From Flavihumibacter fluvii (GTDB lineage Bacteria; Bacteroidota; Bacteroidia; Chitinophagales; Chitinophagaceae), in assembly GCF_018595675.2 (NCBI RefSeq), contig NZ_CP092333.1:1884001-1948000 (forward strand): a DNA stretch of 64,000 nucleotides. Reading direction: 5' to 3'. Below, in pieces: positions 45,171-53,479 of the stretch. The notes under the pieces are model-generated. The model was not told the origin of the DNA. It saw only the letters and a program-made list of their open reading frames with translations, and searched no databases. The number at the start of each line of letters is the position of its first letter. Within the stretch, counting starts at the first letter, position 1. Made by a program: the position numbers and the translations under genes.

Positions 45171-45201
45171 GAACTATCCAAATAATTCCGAATTTAGCAA
45201 C

Positions 45202-45741
45202 ATGGCTTCACCATCCACCAGTTTGCCAACTCCCAGGGTTGGCATCATCATGGGCTCAGATTCGGACCTTCCCATCATGCAATCGGCAGCAGATATCCTG
45301 CAGCAATTTGGCATCAGTTATGAATTAACGGTGGTCTCCGCCCATCGGACCCCTAAAAGAATGGTGGACTATGCTACAGGTGCCCGGGCAAGAGGCATCC
45401 AGGTAATTATTGCCGGCGCAGGTGGTGCGGCTCATTTGCCAGGTATGGTTGCTTCACTGACACCCCTTCCGGTGATCGGGGTTCCGATCAAATCATCCAA
45501 TTCTATAGATGGCTGGGATTCTGTATTATCGATCCTCCAAATGCCCAACGGCATTCCGGTGGCAACGGTGGCCCTGAATGCCGCAAAAAATGCCGGAATA
45601 CTGGCGGCATCCATTATCGGCGCTTTCGATCCTGAAACAGGCGACAAGGTAGCGGCCTATAAAAAAAGCCTTGAAGATGAAGTGCTGGTAAAAGTGTCCA
45701 AACTAAAAGCAGGCGGCCAGCCGAATGGTTTTGACCAGTAG
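45202..45741 (+). CDS. purE: 5-(carboxyamino)imidazole ribonucleotide mutase
   Basis: 179 residues, class I Pur[17 protein letters not shown] binds the substrate phosphate; [15 protein letters not shown] carries the catalytic histidine; [27 protein letters not shown] follows. A C-terminal extension of about 15 residues is not conserved. It converts N5-CAIR to CAIR in purine synthesis, after PurK. It sits 31 bp after tolC and so may be transcribed with the efflux operon, an odd arrangement for a housekeeping gene. It is convergent with bshC, with 6 bp between. Confidence 0.96.
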   Translation: MASPSTSLPTPRVGIIMGSDSDLPIMQSAADILQQFGISYELTVVSAHRTPKRMVDYATGARARGIQVIIAGAGGAAHLPGMVASLTPLPVIGVPIKSSNSIDGWDSVLSILQMPNGIPVATVALNAAKNAGILAASIIGAFDPETGDKVAAYKKSLEDEVLVKVSKLKAGGQPNGFDQ

Positions 45742-45747
45742 GAAATA

Positions 45748-47415
45748 CTACTGCGGCAAGGATTTTTCAACATCCCTATTTTTTGCGGAAACTGTTTCGG
45801 CAGAAATTGCTGCTACCAGGAATTGCTGTTCCAGGATAGGAGAACAATCATAGACGCCTTGCAGGAAGTCACGCCCATATTTCGCATAAAACGGCATAAA
45901 ATTCTCTACCCTTTCCTGCAAATTATTATTAGGGAAAAGGGCTGCCTTTATTGCACTGATCTGCCTGGACTGGTCGCTGAATTTCCGCTTCTCCCCACGA
46001 AGGAGTTTTTTCTCCAGTTCCTGTAATTGTTTCACCATCTTTTTCTCTAATGCCTTCACATGGGTCACCAATGTTTTATCAACCTGCGCACTGATATTTT
46101 CCAGGTGCACATAAAAAGCATGTGCGTCCCTGATTTCATTGGTCAGGTGAACCTGGGTAGCGCTATCACGCCTGACCAATTCATTGAGTATGTCGGTATG
46201 GGGCAGGAAAAAGGTATCAATACCAAAACCCAGCGCGTTGATTTTCTTCATCCACTTTTCTTCTGCCAGCAACAATGAATTGCGCAAAACCTGGACCGGG
46301 TATGGAACTTTATAGTGCTGGAACAGGTCTTTTAATTCGAGCCAGTAGGCCAGTTCACCCCCACCACCAATAAAGGCAATATTGGGTAAAATGGTTTCCT
46401 GGTACAAGCCACGCAGGATCACATTCGGGCTGAACCGGTCAGGGAAATCAGCCAGTTCCTTTTTTAATTCATCCGCAGTGAACCGGAGGTCAGTATCCAC
46501 CACCACATAATCATCGCCCTTCCTTTCAAAACGGTTCCGGATAGCATCCTTCAGGTAAAACAGGTTGATATCCCTTGGATTGGCCTGCACCTTAAACTTA
46601 GCCGATAATCGTTCAATGGTCGCCGTTACAATTGCTGAAGGGGTGTTTAGGAAAAGGTCATCTTCAAAAACCCGGGTCATTTCCCTTTTCAGGTCCGCCT
46701 GGTCTGCAATCAGGACCACCAACCCGAACCTGGCAAACAAGTCATGTAACAAAATAAAAGTCGCGGTCTGTATATCATTACCCGACCCGTAGGCTTTTTT
46801 AAGGAGGCCCATCAGTTCCGGGCCAAAAGGCAGTATAGACAACTCCCCTTCAATCCGGCTGATCAGCTGGTCGAGCCCTTTTGTTTTCATCCGGCCCACC
46901 GCCCCGGTCTGTGGTGTATTCCAAACTAGTTTCTCCCCGTTCAGGAAAATTTTGCCCAGTTCATCCAGGTCAGCATCTTCACTGCCCATATAATATACCG
47001 GAACGAAATTATATTGCGGGTATTCCCTTTTAAGGTAGTCGGACAGTTTAACCGCATGCAGGATTTTATAGACGAAATACAGGTATCCAGTAAATATATT
47101 GGGTTGATGAGCGGTGCAAACGGTAAAGGTAGTGTCCTGCTGCAGCAAGGAGATATTAGCTGCAACCAGCTTTGCGCCCGGGTTTCCTGCCTGGTCTGCC
47201 GGCAACTTCGCGTATTGTGCTTCAAGGGCTGATACCAGTAATTTCCGGTTCGTGGGATACGCCTCACGGGCCTGTATAGCCGCAAAAAGCCCTTCCTTAC
47301 TTACAGGGTGTTCATAAAATGGCTTCAGGTCCGGATCACCCTGTAAAAATGCAGAGACAATATCACTAAAGAATCCGGTTTGCTGGTAATTGATTAACGT
47401 ACTGGTACATTCCAT
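45748..47415 (-). CDS. bshC: bacillithiol biosynthesis cysteine-adding enzyme BshC
   Basis: About 555 residues from ATG 47415. The open frame extends 36 codons to 47523 but overlaps the upstream gene's end and lacks similarity; MECTSTLINYQQTGFFSDIV is the usual BshC start. Family blocks seen: TAHQPNIFTGYLYFVYKILHAVKLSD (Rossmann nucleotide/substrate motif), VPVYYMGSEDADLDEL, ILRGLYQETILPNIAFIGGGGELAYWLELKDLF, followed by a long coiled coil (about 445-510) typical of BshC. It joins cysteine to glucosaminyl-malate. BshA and BshB are not in the window. Confidence 0.94.
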   Translation of the reverse strand: MECTSTLINYQQTGFFSDIVSAFLQGDPDLKPFYEHPVSKEGLFAAIQAREAYPTNRKLLVSALEAQYAKLPADQAGNPGAKLVAANISLLQQDTTFTVCTAHQPNIFTGYLYFVYKILHAVKLSDYLKREYPQYNFVPVYYMGSEDADLDELGKIFLNGEKLVWNTPQTGAVGRMKTKGLDQLISRIEGELSILPFGPELMGLLKKAYGSGNDIQTATFILLHDLFARFGLVVLIADQADLKREMTRVFEDDLFLNTPSAIVTATIERLSAKFKVQANPRDINLFYLKDAIRNRFERKGDDYVVVDTDLRFTADELKKELADFPDRFSPNVILRGLYQETILPNIAFIGGGGELAYWLELKDLFQHYKVPYPVQVLRNSLLLAEEKWMKKINALGFGIDTFFLPHTDILNELVRRDSATQVHLTNEIRDAHAFYVHLENISAQVDKTLVTHVKALEKKMVKQLQELEKKLLRGEKRKFSDQSRQISAIKAALFPNNNLQERVENFMPFYAKYGRDFLQGVYDCSPILEQQFLVAAISAETVSAKNRDVEKSLPQ

Positions 47416-47519
47416 TTGCGAAAATTGATGCAGGCAAGATTTGGAGTTCAACAAATTCAACCGGATAAAGTTAGCAAACGCATCGCCTAATTTTGCGTTA
47501 AAAGCCGATCCACCTGAAA

Positions 47520-48767
47520 TCAACCGAAGCGTTCCGGCAAATAAGGCTGCAAATCAACTGACGGTTCTTGTTCATTGGCGATCTCAGCAACCAGTTGCCC
47601 GGTTCCTGCGCCAAGGCTCATGCCCACCATGGCATGGCCGGTAGCTACCACGAGGTTCTGCACGGTTTTACTACGACCGATATGCGGCATGCCATCTGCG
47701 GAACAAGGCCTGAACCCATACCAGACCTCCTTTTCAGAAGGCATTGGGATCTGGTAATCGGGAAAATACCTTTTTACTGCGTTGATGATGCCTTCTACCC
47801 GGGCCATCCTTAGCGGCTGTGTGGTCCGCGTGATTTCCATGGTTCCGCCAAAGCGGATTTTATTGCCATCCATGGGAGTAACTGCTACCCGGCCTTCCAT
47901 CAGCACCGCCGGGTGATTCAGGACATTCGGTGAATCTTCCAAAGTGACGGAATATCCCCGGCCGGGCATGATTGGAATTTTTAATCCGGCAGCAGCAGCC
48001 AGTTCGCGACTCCATGACCCCGAAGCCAGCACAACAATATCAGCAGCATACTGTCCCTTGCTGGTCTTTACTCTGGCAATGTTTCCGTTTGATTTTTCAA
48101 ATCCCGTTACTGGTTCATTGGTTATCAATTGAACACCCCTTGCCTGCAAATGACTGATCAACGATGCCATCACTTTATTTGGATAAACATGGGCATCACA
48201 TTTAAAAAACAAGGCACCTTTTATAGCCAACCTGGTTTGAGGTTCCATGGCCTGAACTTCTTCACGGGTCAGCATAACCGCATCCAGTCCAAGTTCCCGG
48301 GCCTGGTGACAAATATGTCGGGCATGTTCTTCTTTTTCTGCTGTCTGGAAATATTCCATCAGGCCCTTGTGCTCATAGGCCATATGAAAACCCGGGATCT
48401 GTTGCCAGCTTAGGTAACATTGCTGGCTCAATAAGGCAATATCCCGAAGCGGGACAGCAGCAGCTTTTACTTTTTCAGGTGTAGCGCTTTGCATGAATTT
48501 CCAACCCCAGTCAATTAAGGGCCAACTCAGGCGTGGCTGGATATAAAACGGACTCCTTGCATTCCACATCCATTTCAAGCCCTGTTTGATGATACCCGGT
48601 GTGGCGAGCGGAACAAAGTGGGAAGGACAGACATAGCCTGCATTCCCATAACTGCAATTATTGCGGAGGTCATCTTTATCGATGACGGTCACCTGCCAAC
48701 CCGATTGCTGAAGATAAAAGGCAGAACTGAGTCCAACGATTCCGCCCCCAATTACAATAGCCTGCAT
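47520..48767 (-). CDS. FAD-dependent amino acid dehydrogenase (DadA-like)
   Basis: 415 residues. IVIGGGIVGLSSAFYLQQSGWQVTVIDKD is the FAD dinucleotide motif; NNCSYGNAGYVCPSHFVPLATPG is the DadA-type substrate loop; ATGHAMVGMSLGAGTGQLVAEI is the C-terminal FAD contact. Such enzymes oxidise D-amino acids, or hydroxyproline in lhp clusters; substrate not determinable here, and no partner genes are adjacent. Cytoplasmic or membrane-associated. The divergent promoter region with the sterol-desaturase gene is only 63 bp. Confidence 0.88.
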   Translation of the reverse strand: MQAIVIGGGIVGLSSAFYLQQSGWQVTVIDKDDLRNNCSYGNAGYVCPSHFVPLATPGIIKQGLKWMWNARSPFYIQPRLSWPLIDWGWKFMQSATPEKVKAAAVPLRDIALLSQQCYLSWQQIPGFHMAYEHKGLMEYFQTAEKEEHARHICHQARELGLDAVMLTREEVQAMEPQTRLAIKGALFFKCDAHVYPNKVMASLISHLQARGVQLITNEPVTGFEKSNGNIARVKTSKGQYAADIVVLASGSWSRELAAAAGLKIPIMPGRGYSVTLEDSPNVLNHPAVLMEGRVAVTPMDGNKIRFGGTMEITRTTQPLRMARVEGIINAVKRYFPDYQIPMPSEKEVWYGFRPCSADGMPHIGRSKTVQNLVVATGHAMVGMSLGAGTGQLVAEIANEQEPSVDLQPYLPERFG

Positions 48768-48774
48768 AGGGGCA

Positions 48775-48811
48775 CAAAATTAAACTAATCCGCCAATTCT
48801 GGTTAAATTTG
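48775..48811. promoter_or_regulatory. divergent -7 boxes between the DadA-like and sterol-desaturase genes
   Basis: TAATTTTG on the minus strand (48775-48782, 7 bp before the DadA-like ATG) and TAAATTTG on the plus strand (48804-48811, 19 bp before the desaturase ATG). Both match TAnnTTTG exactly. Confidence 0.5.
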
Positions 48812-48830
48812 GGCAAACGAAGCAGGCTGT

Positions 48831-50117
48831 ATGGAAACCTACGGAAAAATATTATTGATTGCCATGCCGGCATTTTTACTGCTGGTACTGTTTGAAAAAT
48901 GGTATGGCTGGCGCAAGGGCTTTGATACAGTGCGGAACATGGATATGATCTCCAGCCTGAGTTCCGGAATTACCAATGTCACGAAAGATGTACTTGGCCT
49001 GAGTATCGGCATAATCAGTTATAGCTGGCTGGTGGATCACCTGGCCATAGTGCATGTACCCGGGGGCTGGATCACCTATGCCGTTGCATTTCTTGCCCTT
49101 GATTTTTCGGGGTACTGGACACACCGCATTGCCCATGAGTATAATTTTTTCTGGAATAACCACATCATCCACCACAGCAGTGAAGAATATAACCTGGCCT
49201 GTGCATTAAGGCAAAGCATTTCCACTATTGTGAGAATATTCACCATCTTCCTCTTACCGGCCGCCATATTAGGGGTACCCGAAAATGTGATCGCCGTGAT
49301 CGCACCGTTGCACCTCTTCGCACAGTTCTGGTACCATACCCGGCATATCAACAAAATGGGCTTCCTGGAAAAAATCATTGTTACCCCATCGCACCACCGG
49401 GTGCACCATGCCCTTAATCCGGAATACCTGGATAAGAACTATTCACAGATCTTTATATTCTGGGATAAACTGTTCGGCACCTTCCAGGAAGAACTACCCG
49501 ACGTGCCACCTGTATATGGGATTACCAGACCAGTGCAGACCTGGAATCCAATTAAAATCAACTTCCAGCACATGTGGTTGCTGATCAAGGATGCCTGGTA
49601 TGCTTCCAGTTGGAAAGATAAATTCAGGATATGGTTAATGCCAACCGGATGGCGGCCTGCAGACGTTGCAGAAAAATTCCCGGTGCATAAGATCAATGAC
49701 CCCTACCATTTCGAAAAATATGACCCGAAATCTTCCCTGGCATTGCATGTGTGGAGCTGGATACAATTATTCTTCTGCCTGCTGTTTATCAGCTGGCTGT
49801 TTGGCAATATTGCCACCATCGGAACGCCGGGCATGTTTTGGTATGGATTATATATTTTCCTGATGGTCTATGCCATTACTGAATTAATGGACCGCAACCG
49901 TTCGGCCATAGTATGGGAACTGGTCAAAAATATCATGGGCCTTGGAATTGTATATTACCAGGGAGACTGGTTTGGTGCTGGTGTGGCTATTCCCTTTATC
50001 AAACCCATATTGATCGTGTATTTTGTACTCTCCACGGCAATAGTTGCCTGGTTTGTTTACAGGCATGCGAAAGAAGACCAGCAGGAATTGAATTATTTAC
50101 CAGGCGGCCGGTATTGA
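48831..50117 (+). CDS. sterol desaturase / fatty acid hydroxylase superfamily membrane protein
   Basis: 428 residues, six to eight helices. The di-iron histidine motifs are complete: HRIAHEYNFFWNNHIIHHSSEEYN (HxxxH and HHS), WYHTRHINKMG, and TPSHHRVHHALNPEYLDKNY (HxxHH). The layout resembles alkylglycerol monooxygenase (TMEM195) more than plant desaturases, including the WDKLFGTFQEE block. It would hydroxylate a lipid or ether-lipid in the membrane; the substrate is unknown. The 3' end overlaps the convergent GH140-like gene by 25 bp. Confidence 0.9.
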   Translation: METYGKILLIAMPAFLLLVLFEKWYGWRKGFDTVRNMDMISSLSSGITNVTKDVLGLSIGIISYSWLVDHLAIVHVPGGWITYAVAFLALDFSGYWTHRIAHEYNFFWNNHIIHHSSEEYNLACALRQSISTIVRIFTIFLLPAAILGVPENVIAVIAPLHLFAQFWYHTRHINKMGFLEKIIVTPSHHRVHHALNPEYLDKNYSQIFIFWDKLFGTFQEELPDVPPVYGITRPVQTWNPIKINFQHMWLLIKDAWYASSWKDKFRIWLMPTGWRPADVAEKFPVHKINDPYHFEKYDPKSSLALHVWSWIQLFFCLLFISWLFGNIATIGTPGMFWYGLYIFLMVYAITELMDRNRSAIVWELVKNIMGLGIVYYQGDWFGAGVAIPFIKPILIVYFVLSTAIVAWFVYRHAKEDQQELNYLPGGRY

Positions 50118-51502
50118 AATTCGGGGCTGTCCAGGACCAACACCCAGTCCTGCCCGACACCTTTGGCAGGTGGCGTAAAGCTCATAATATCATTACGGTA
50201 AACAGATTCGCCCCGCACTACCATGCCCAGCCTTGGGTCCCACCACCAGATCTTGATATCTGAGCTTTTCATCCATTTTGTATTGAGTTTAATGGTTTTG
50301 CCAACTGGAATATAGATCATGGCATAATCATTTTCCTTTCCCCTGAAAGCCGTAATGAATTCACCCTTTTCGCCCTGGCCATCCACGATCATCGCGGGAT
50401 CATAGATCCTTCCAATATAAGGCCGGCATTCAATCAGTTTACGCAGGTAACTAACCCCAAAAGCCCCGGGTTGGTCAAGTCCGCTGGTCCAGCTGCGGTC
50501 TGCATGTGTGATCGGCACTTCCCTTTCACTATAGAACTGCCATACACCATGATGGCCATAGGTAACCCCGCAGCCGCCGGCAAAGACAGAACGGTAGCAT
50601 TGTTTGCGTACATCATAATCGTCGAAAAAACCGTTTTTGGGGTCCCATTTCGGCCAGGGATTCACCGGATGGTCTTCATAATTCGGTTCTGCATCAAGGG
50701 TTGGTTTTGGGTTGGGCAATTTGAAATCGCGGTCGATCCATTTCCAGACAGGTACATCGTGACCGCCGCCATGACCACTTTGCATGGTATTCATCGATAG
50801 CCAGGATTCCTTATGAATTTGCTGGGAGGTACTCTTTTCCCCGGCCCAGGTATGGTAGGTGATAAAAGCTTTGTATTCGGTCCCTTCCTGTAAGCCCCGA
50901 GCCATAGCACGCCAGATCGGCCGCCAGTCTGAAGTATCTTTTTGCGGGGGCCGGTCGCCACCCAGCATCCAGACAATGTTTTCATCGCTTTTAAAACGGT
51001 TGCCCAGCCACTTGCCATAGGTATAGGCATTTTTTTCGTTGAAGATCACCGGGCCTTCACCCCAGTTAGGGGTGACCTTATCACCCCAGGTTGGCAACAG
51101 GCACATGAACATATTCCTTGCAGCGGCCATTTTAATGACCGTGTCTACCAATTCAAAATAGCGTGGATTAGGGGTTTCAATATTAAACTGGTTCAGCGGA
51201 ACGGAACCATAGCGATTCGGTTTTTTGATACCATCAAACTCGGGCAGGATAACAGCCTGGATCACGTTAAACCCTTTTGCATAGCGATCATCCAGGTATT
51301 TGGTGATTTCTTCAAAATCAAGGCGGTGAAAAAGTTCCCAGCCTGTATCCCCCAGCCAGAAAAAAGGCCGGTCATTGGTGGTCTCCAAAAAATGCCCGTC
51401 TGCGCTAACCCGTAAACGGCCGTTCTTCCAGCCACTTTGGGCATTAGCCTGAGTTCCGAAGAACAGGATGAGTGTACCCAATATGATTCTCAAAAGCTTC
51501 AT
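50093..51502 (-). CDS. GH140-like (DUF4038) glycoside hydrolase, secreted
   Basis: 469 residues with a signal peptide (ILGTLILFFGTQANAQ). The DUF4038 barrel shows RPFFWLGDTGWELFHRLDFEEITKYLDDRYAKGFNVIQAV, WGDKVTPNWGEGP, NIVWMLGGDRPPQ and LDAEPNYEDHPVN (likely catalytic acidic residues), and a C-terminal collagen-binding-like domain (DYAMIYIPVGKTIKLN...WWWDPRLG). GH140 enzymes release apiose-linked residues from pectic rhamnogalacturonan II; family members vary and no PUL partners (SusC/D) are present here, so the target glycan is open. Confidence 0.87.
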   Translation of the reverse strand: MKLLRIILGTLILFFGTQANAQSGWKNGRLRVSADGHFLETTNDRPFFWLGDTGWELFHRLDFEEITKYLDDRYAKGFNVIQAVILPEFDGIKKPNRYGSVPLNQFNIETPNPRYFELVDTVIKMAAARNMFMCLLPTWGDKVTPNWGEGPVIFNEKNAYTYGKWLGNRFKSDENIVWMLGGDRPPQKDTSDWRPIWRAMARGLQEGTEYKAFITYHTWAGEKSTSQQIHKESWLSMNTMQSGHGGGHDVPVWKWIDRDFKLPNPKPTLDAEPNYEDHPVNPWPKWDPKNGFFDDYDVRKQCYRSVFAGGCGVTYGHHGVWQFYSEREVPITHADRSWTSGLDQPGAFGVSYLRKLIECRPYIGRIYDPAMIVDGQGEKGEFITAFRGKENDYAMIYIPVGKTIKLNTKWMKSSDIKIWWWDPRLGMVVRGESVYRNDIMSFTPPAKGVGQDWVLVLDSPEFQYRPPGK

Positions 51503-51639
51503 CTGATATTCTTTATATTCAGAAAATATTTATAATCTGTTAATTATTAAGGCAATCGCTGCTAGGTAGAACGCCAAAATACCCGAAATATTGAGCCTAA
51601 AAGAACAATTGTGGACAAGTGTTGTAATTTAAATTTCAC

Positions 51640-52635
51640 ATGGATAAGCTCACATCATCCCCCAATTTCCGGGAAGGGATTTTTCAGAACCTTGCCCCAA
51701 CGCCCATGATGGCAGAAGGGGTATCGACCTTTGCGGTATTGCGCGACTTTTTACATAAACCTAAACTGGTAACGCCACCTGCACCATTACCTTCTGTGAA
51801 AACCAACCTTACCACCTTGCAGGCCAATACCCCCCTGGTTGTTTGGTTCGGACATTCCTCCTACCTGATCCATATCAATGGGATAAATATTTTGGTTGAC
51901 CCTGTATTCAGCGGTTCTGCATCACCGGTAGCCATGTTCATCAAAGCATTTGCAGGCACTAACCAGTATGGCCCCAGGGACATGCCGGCGATTGACTACA
52001 TGGTCCTTACGCACAATCATTATGATCACCTGGATAAAAAGACTTTGATAGCATTAGCGGGAAGAACTCAAAAATACATCGTGCCACTGGGCGTTGAAAA
52101 GCATTTGGTGGACTGGAAAATAAACCCGGCACAGATTACCACCCTTGACTGGTGGCAATCAAAAGAGTTGTCAGCAGATATGCAGATCACCAGCACACCA
52201 GCCCGGCATTTTTCCGGAAGGGGCTTGAAAAGAGGCGGTACCTTATGGACCTCTTACCTGTTCAACCTGTTTGGCTTTACCATTTTTATCGGCGGGGATT
52301 CTGGCTATGGCGATCATTTTTCTACTATCGCAAAGCAAGCCGGTGTAATTGACCTGGCCATACTGGAATGCGGACAGTACAATGAAGCGTGGCCATATAT
52401 CCATATGTTGCCAGAGCAAGTGGTACAGGCGCATATTGACCTTGGTGCAAAGACCTTGCTGCCTGTACATTGGGGGAAATTTGCATTGGCCTACCACCAT
52501 TGGGATGACCCGATCAAAAGGGTTACGGCAAAAGCAGCCACTGAAGGCATTCATATCACTACACCAATGATCGGTGAACCGGTGATCATTCATGAAAAAT
52601 ATCCTGATCAACCCTGGTGGAACACAGTGCATTAA
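51640..52635 (+). CDS. MBL-fold metallo-hydrolase (NAPE-PLD/UlaG-like)
   Basis: 331 residues. The metallo-beta-lactamase motif is LTHNHYDHLD (HxHxDH), followed by TPARHFSGRGLKRGGTLWTSYLF and IFIGGDSGYGDHF, and the late LLPVHWGKFALAYHHWDDP. This arrangement is that of the N-acyl-phosphatidylethanolamine phospholipase D/UlaG-like branch, which hydrolyses phosphodiesters or lactones. No signal peptide, so probably cytoplasmic. The next gene starts 7 bp after its stop. Confidence 0.9.
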   Translation: MDKLTSSPNFREGIFQNLAPTPMMAEGVSTFAVLRDFLHKPKLVTPPAPLPSVKTNLTTLQANTPLVVWFGHSSYLIHINGINILVDPVFSGSASPVAMFIKAFAGTNQYGPRDMPAIDYMVLTHNHYDHLDKKTLIALAGRTQKYIVPLGVEKHLVDWKINPAQITTLDWWQSKELSADMQITSTPARHFSGRGLKRGGTLWTSYLFNLFGFTIFIGGDSGYGDHFSTIAKQAGVIDLAILECGQYNEAWPYIHMLPEQVVQAHIDLGAKTLLPVHWGKFALAYHHWDDPIKRVTAKAATEGIHITTPMIGEPVIIHEKYPDQPWWNTVH

Positions 52636-52642
52636 TCCAGCC

Positions 52643-53317
52643 ATGCAGAAAAAACCGAAACAACTATTTGATGAATTGACAGCAGCCATGCAGTTTCATC
52701 GTGATGCTGCCAATGCAGCCCCCATGGCCAGGTATATGAAAAACCAGTTTGACTTCCTGGGCATCAAACAACCTGTAAGGAAAGCATTATCTGCAGATTT
52801 CCTGAAAGCGGCCCGCCTGCTCGATGGAAAAGAAATCATAGCCATTTGTGACGCCCTCTGGAAATTGCCCGAAAGGGAATACCAGCTTGTTGCCCTGGAA
52901 TTATTGTACGCCAGCCGGAAGAAATTCGATGCGCAATTCCTTGATTTTTTCGGGACAATTGTTGTGCGCAAAGCCTGGTGGGACACTGTCGATTTTATTG
53001 CAACGAAACTCTTTGGCACTTACTATGCAAATACAAAAAGACCTGCGCAGATGATCGCCTGGTCAATGTCCGACGAACTATGGAAAAACCGCACTGCCAT
53101 TCTGTTTCAACTAAATTATAAAAAGGAGACTGACGTAGAATTATTATTTGAGATCATCCGCCGGCTGAAGGGGAAAAAGGAATTTTTCATCCAGAAAGCC
53201 ATCGGCTGGAGCCTTCGCCAATATTACCGTACAGACCCTGAAGCGGTGAAAAATTTTGTGGTTGCAGAGGGGATTACAGGACTGGCCAAAAGAGAAGCCC
53301 TGAAGCATTCATTGTAA
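52643..53317 (+). CDS. AlkD-like DNA alkylation repair protein
   Basis: 224 residues from ATG 52643. The open frame reaches back into the MBL gene, but the first 17 codons overlap it out of phase and have no similarity. The protein is a series of HEAT-like helix pairs with the AlkD signature: PMARYMKNQFDFLGIKQPVRK, ALWKLPEREYQLVALELL, VRKAWWDTVDFIATKLFG, IQKAIGWSLRQYYRTDPEAVKNFV. AlkD removes N3- and N7-alkylated purines without base flipping. It is co-directional with the MBL gene (7-bp gap). Confidence 0.92.
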   Translation: MQKKPKQLFDELTAAMQFHRDAANAAPMARYMKNQFDFLGIKQPVRKALSADFLKAARLLDGKEIIAICDALWKLPEREYQLVALELLYASRKKFDAQFLDFFGTIVVRKAWWDTVDFIATKLFGTYYANTKRPAQMIAWSMSDELWKNRTAILFQLNYKKETDVELLFEIIRRLKGKKEFFIQKAIGWSLRQYYRTDPEAVKNFVVAEGITGLAKREALKHSL

Positions 53318-53479
53318 AGGGCAATAATTATTTTACCCATAGCCGGAAACTGGACTAACGGCAATCTTAATCTGCAGTTCATCCAGCAGCAGGGTATTGA
53401 CTAAAAAGTGCTACCTTAATAACGCCATTTAATCAACATTTTCGCAAACCCGATTTATTTGACCATATATTCGAGGAAC

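Noticed and set aside
47416-47523. N-terminal extension of bshC
   Set aside because: Family similarity begins at the ATG at 47415; the extension touches the stop of the DadA-like gene.
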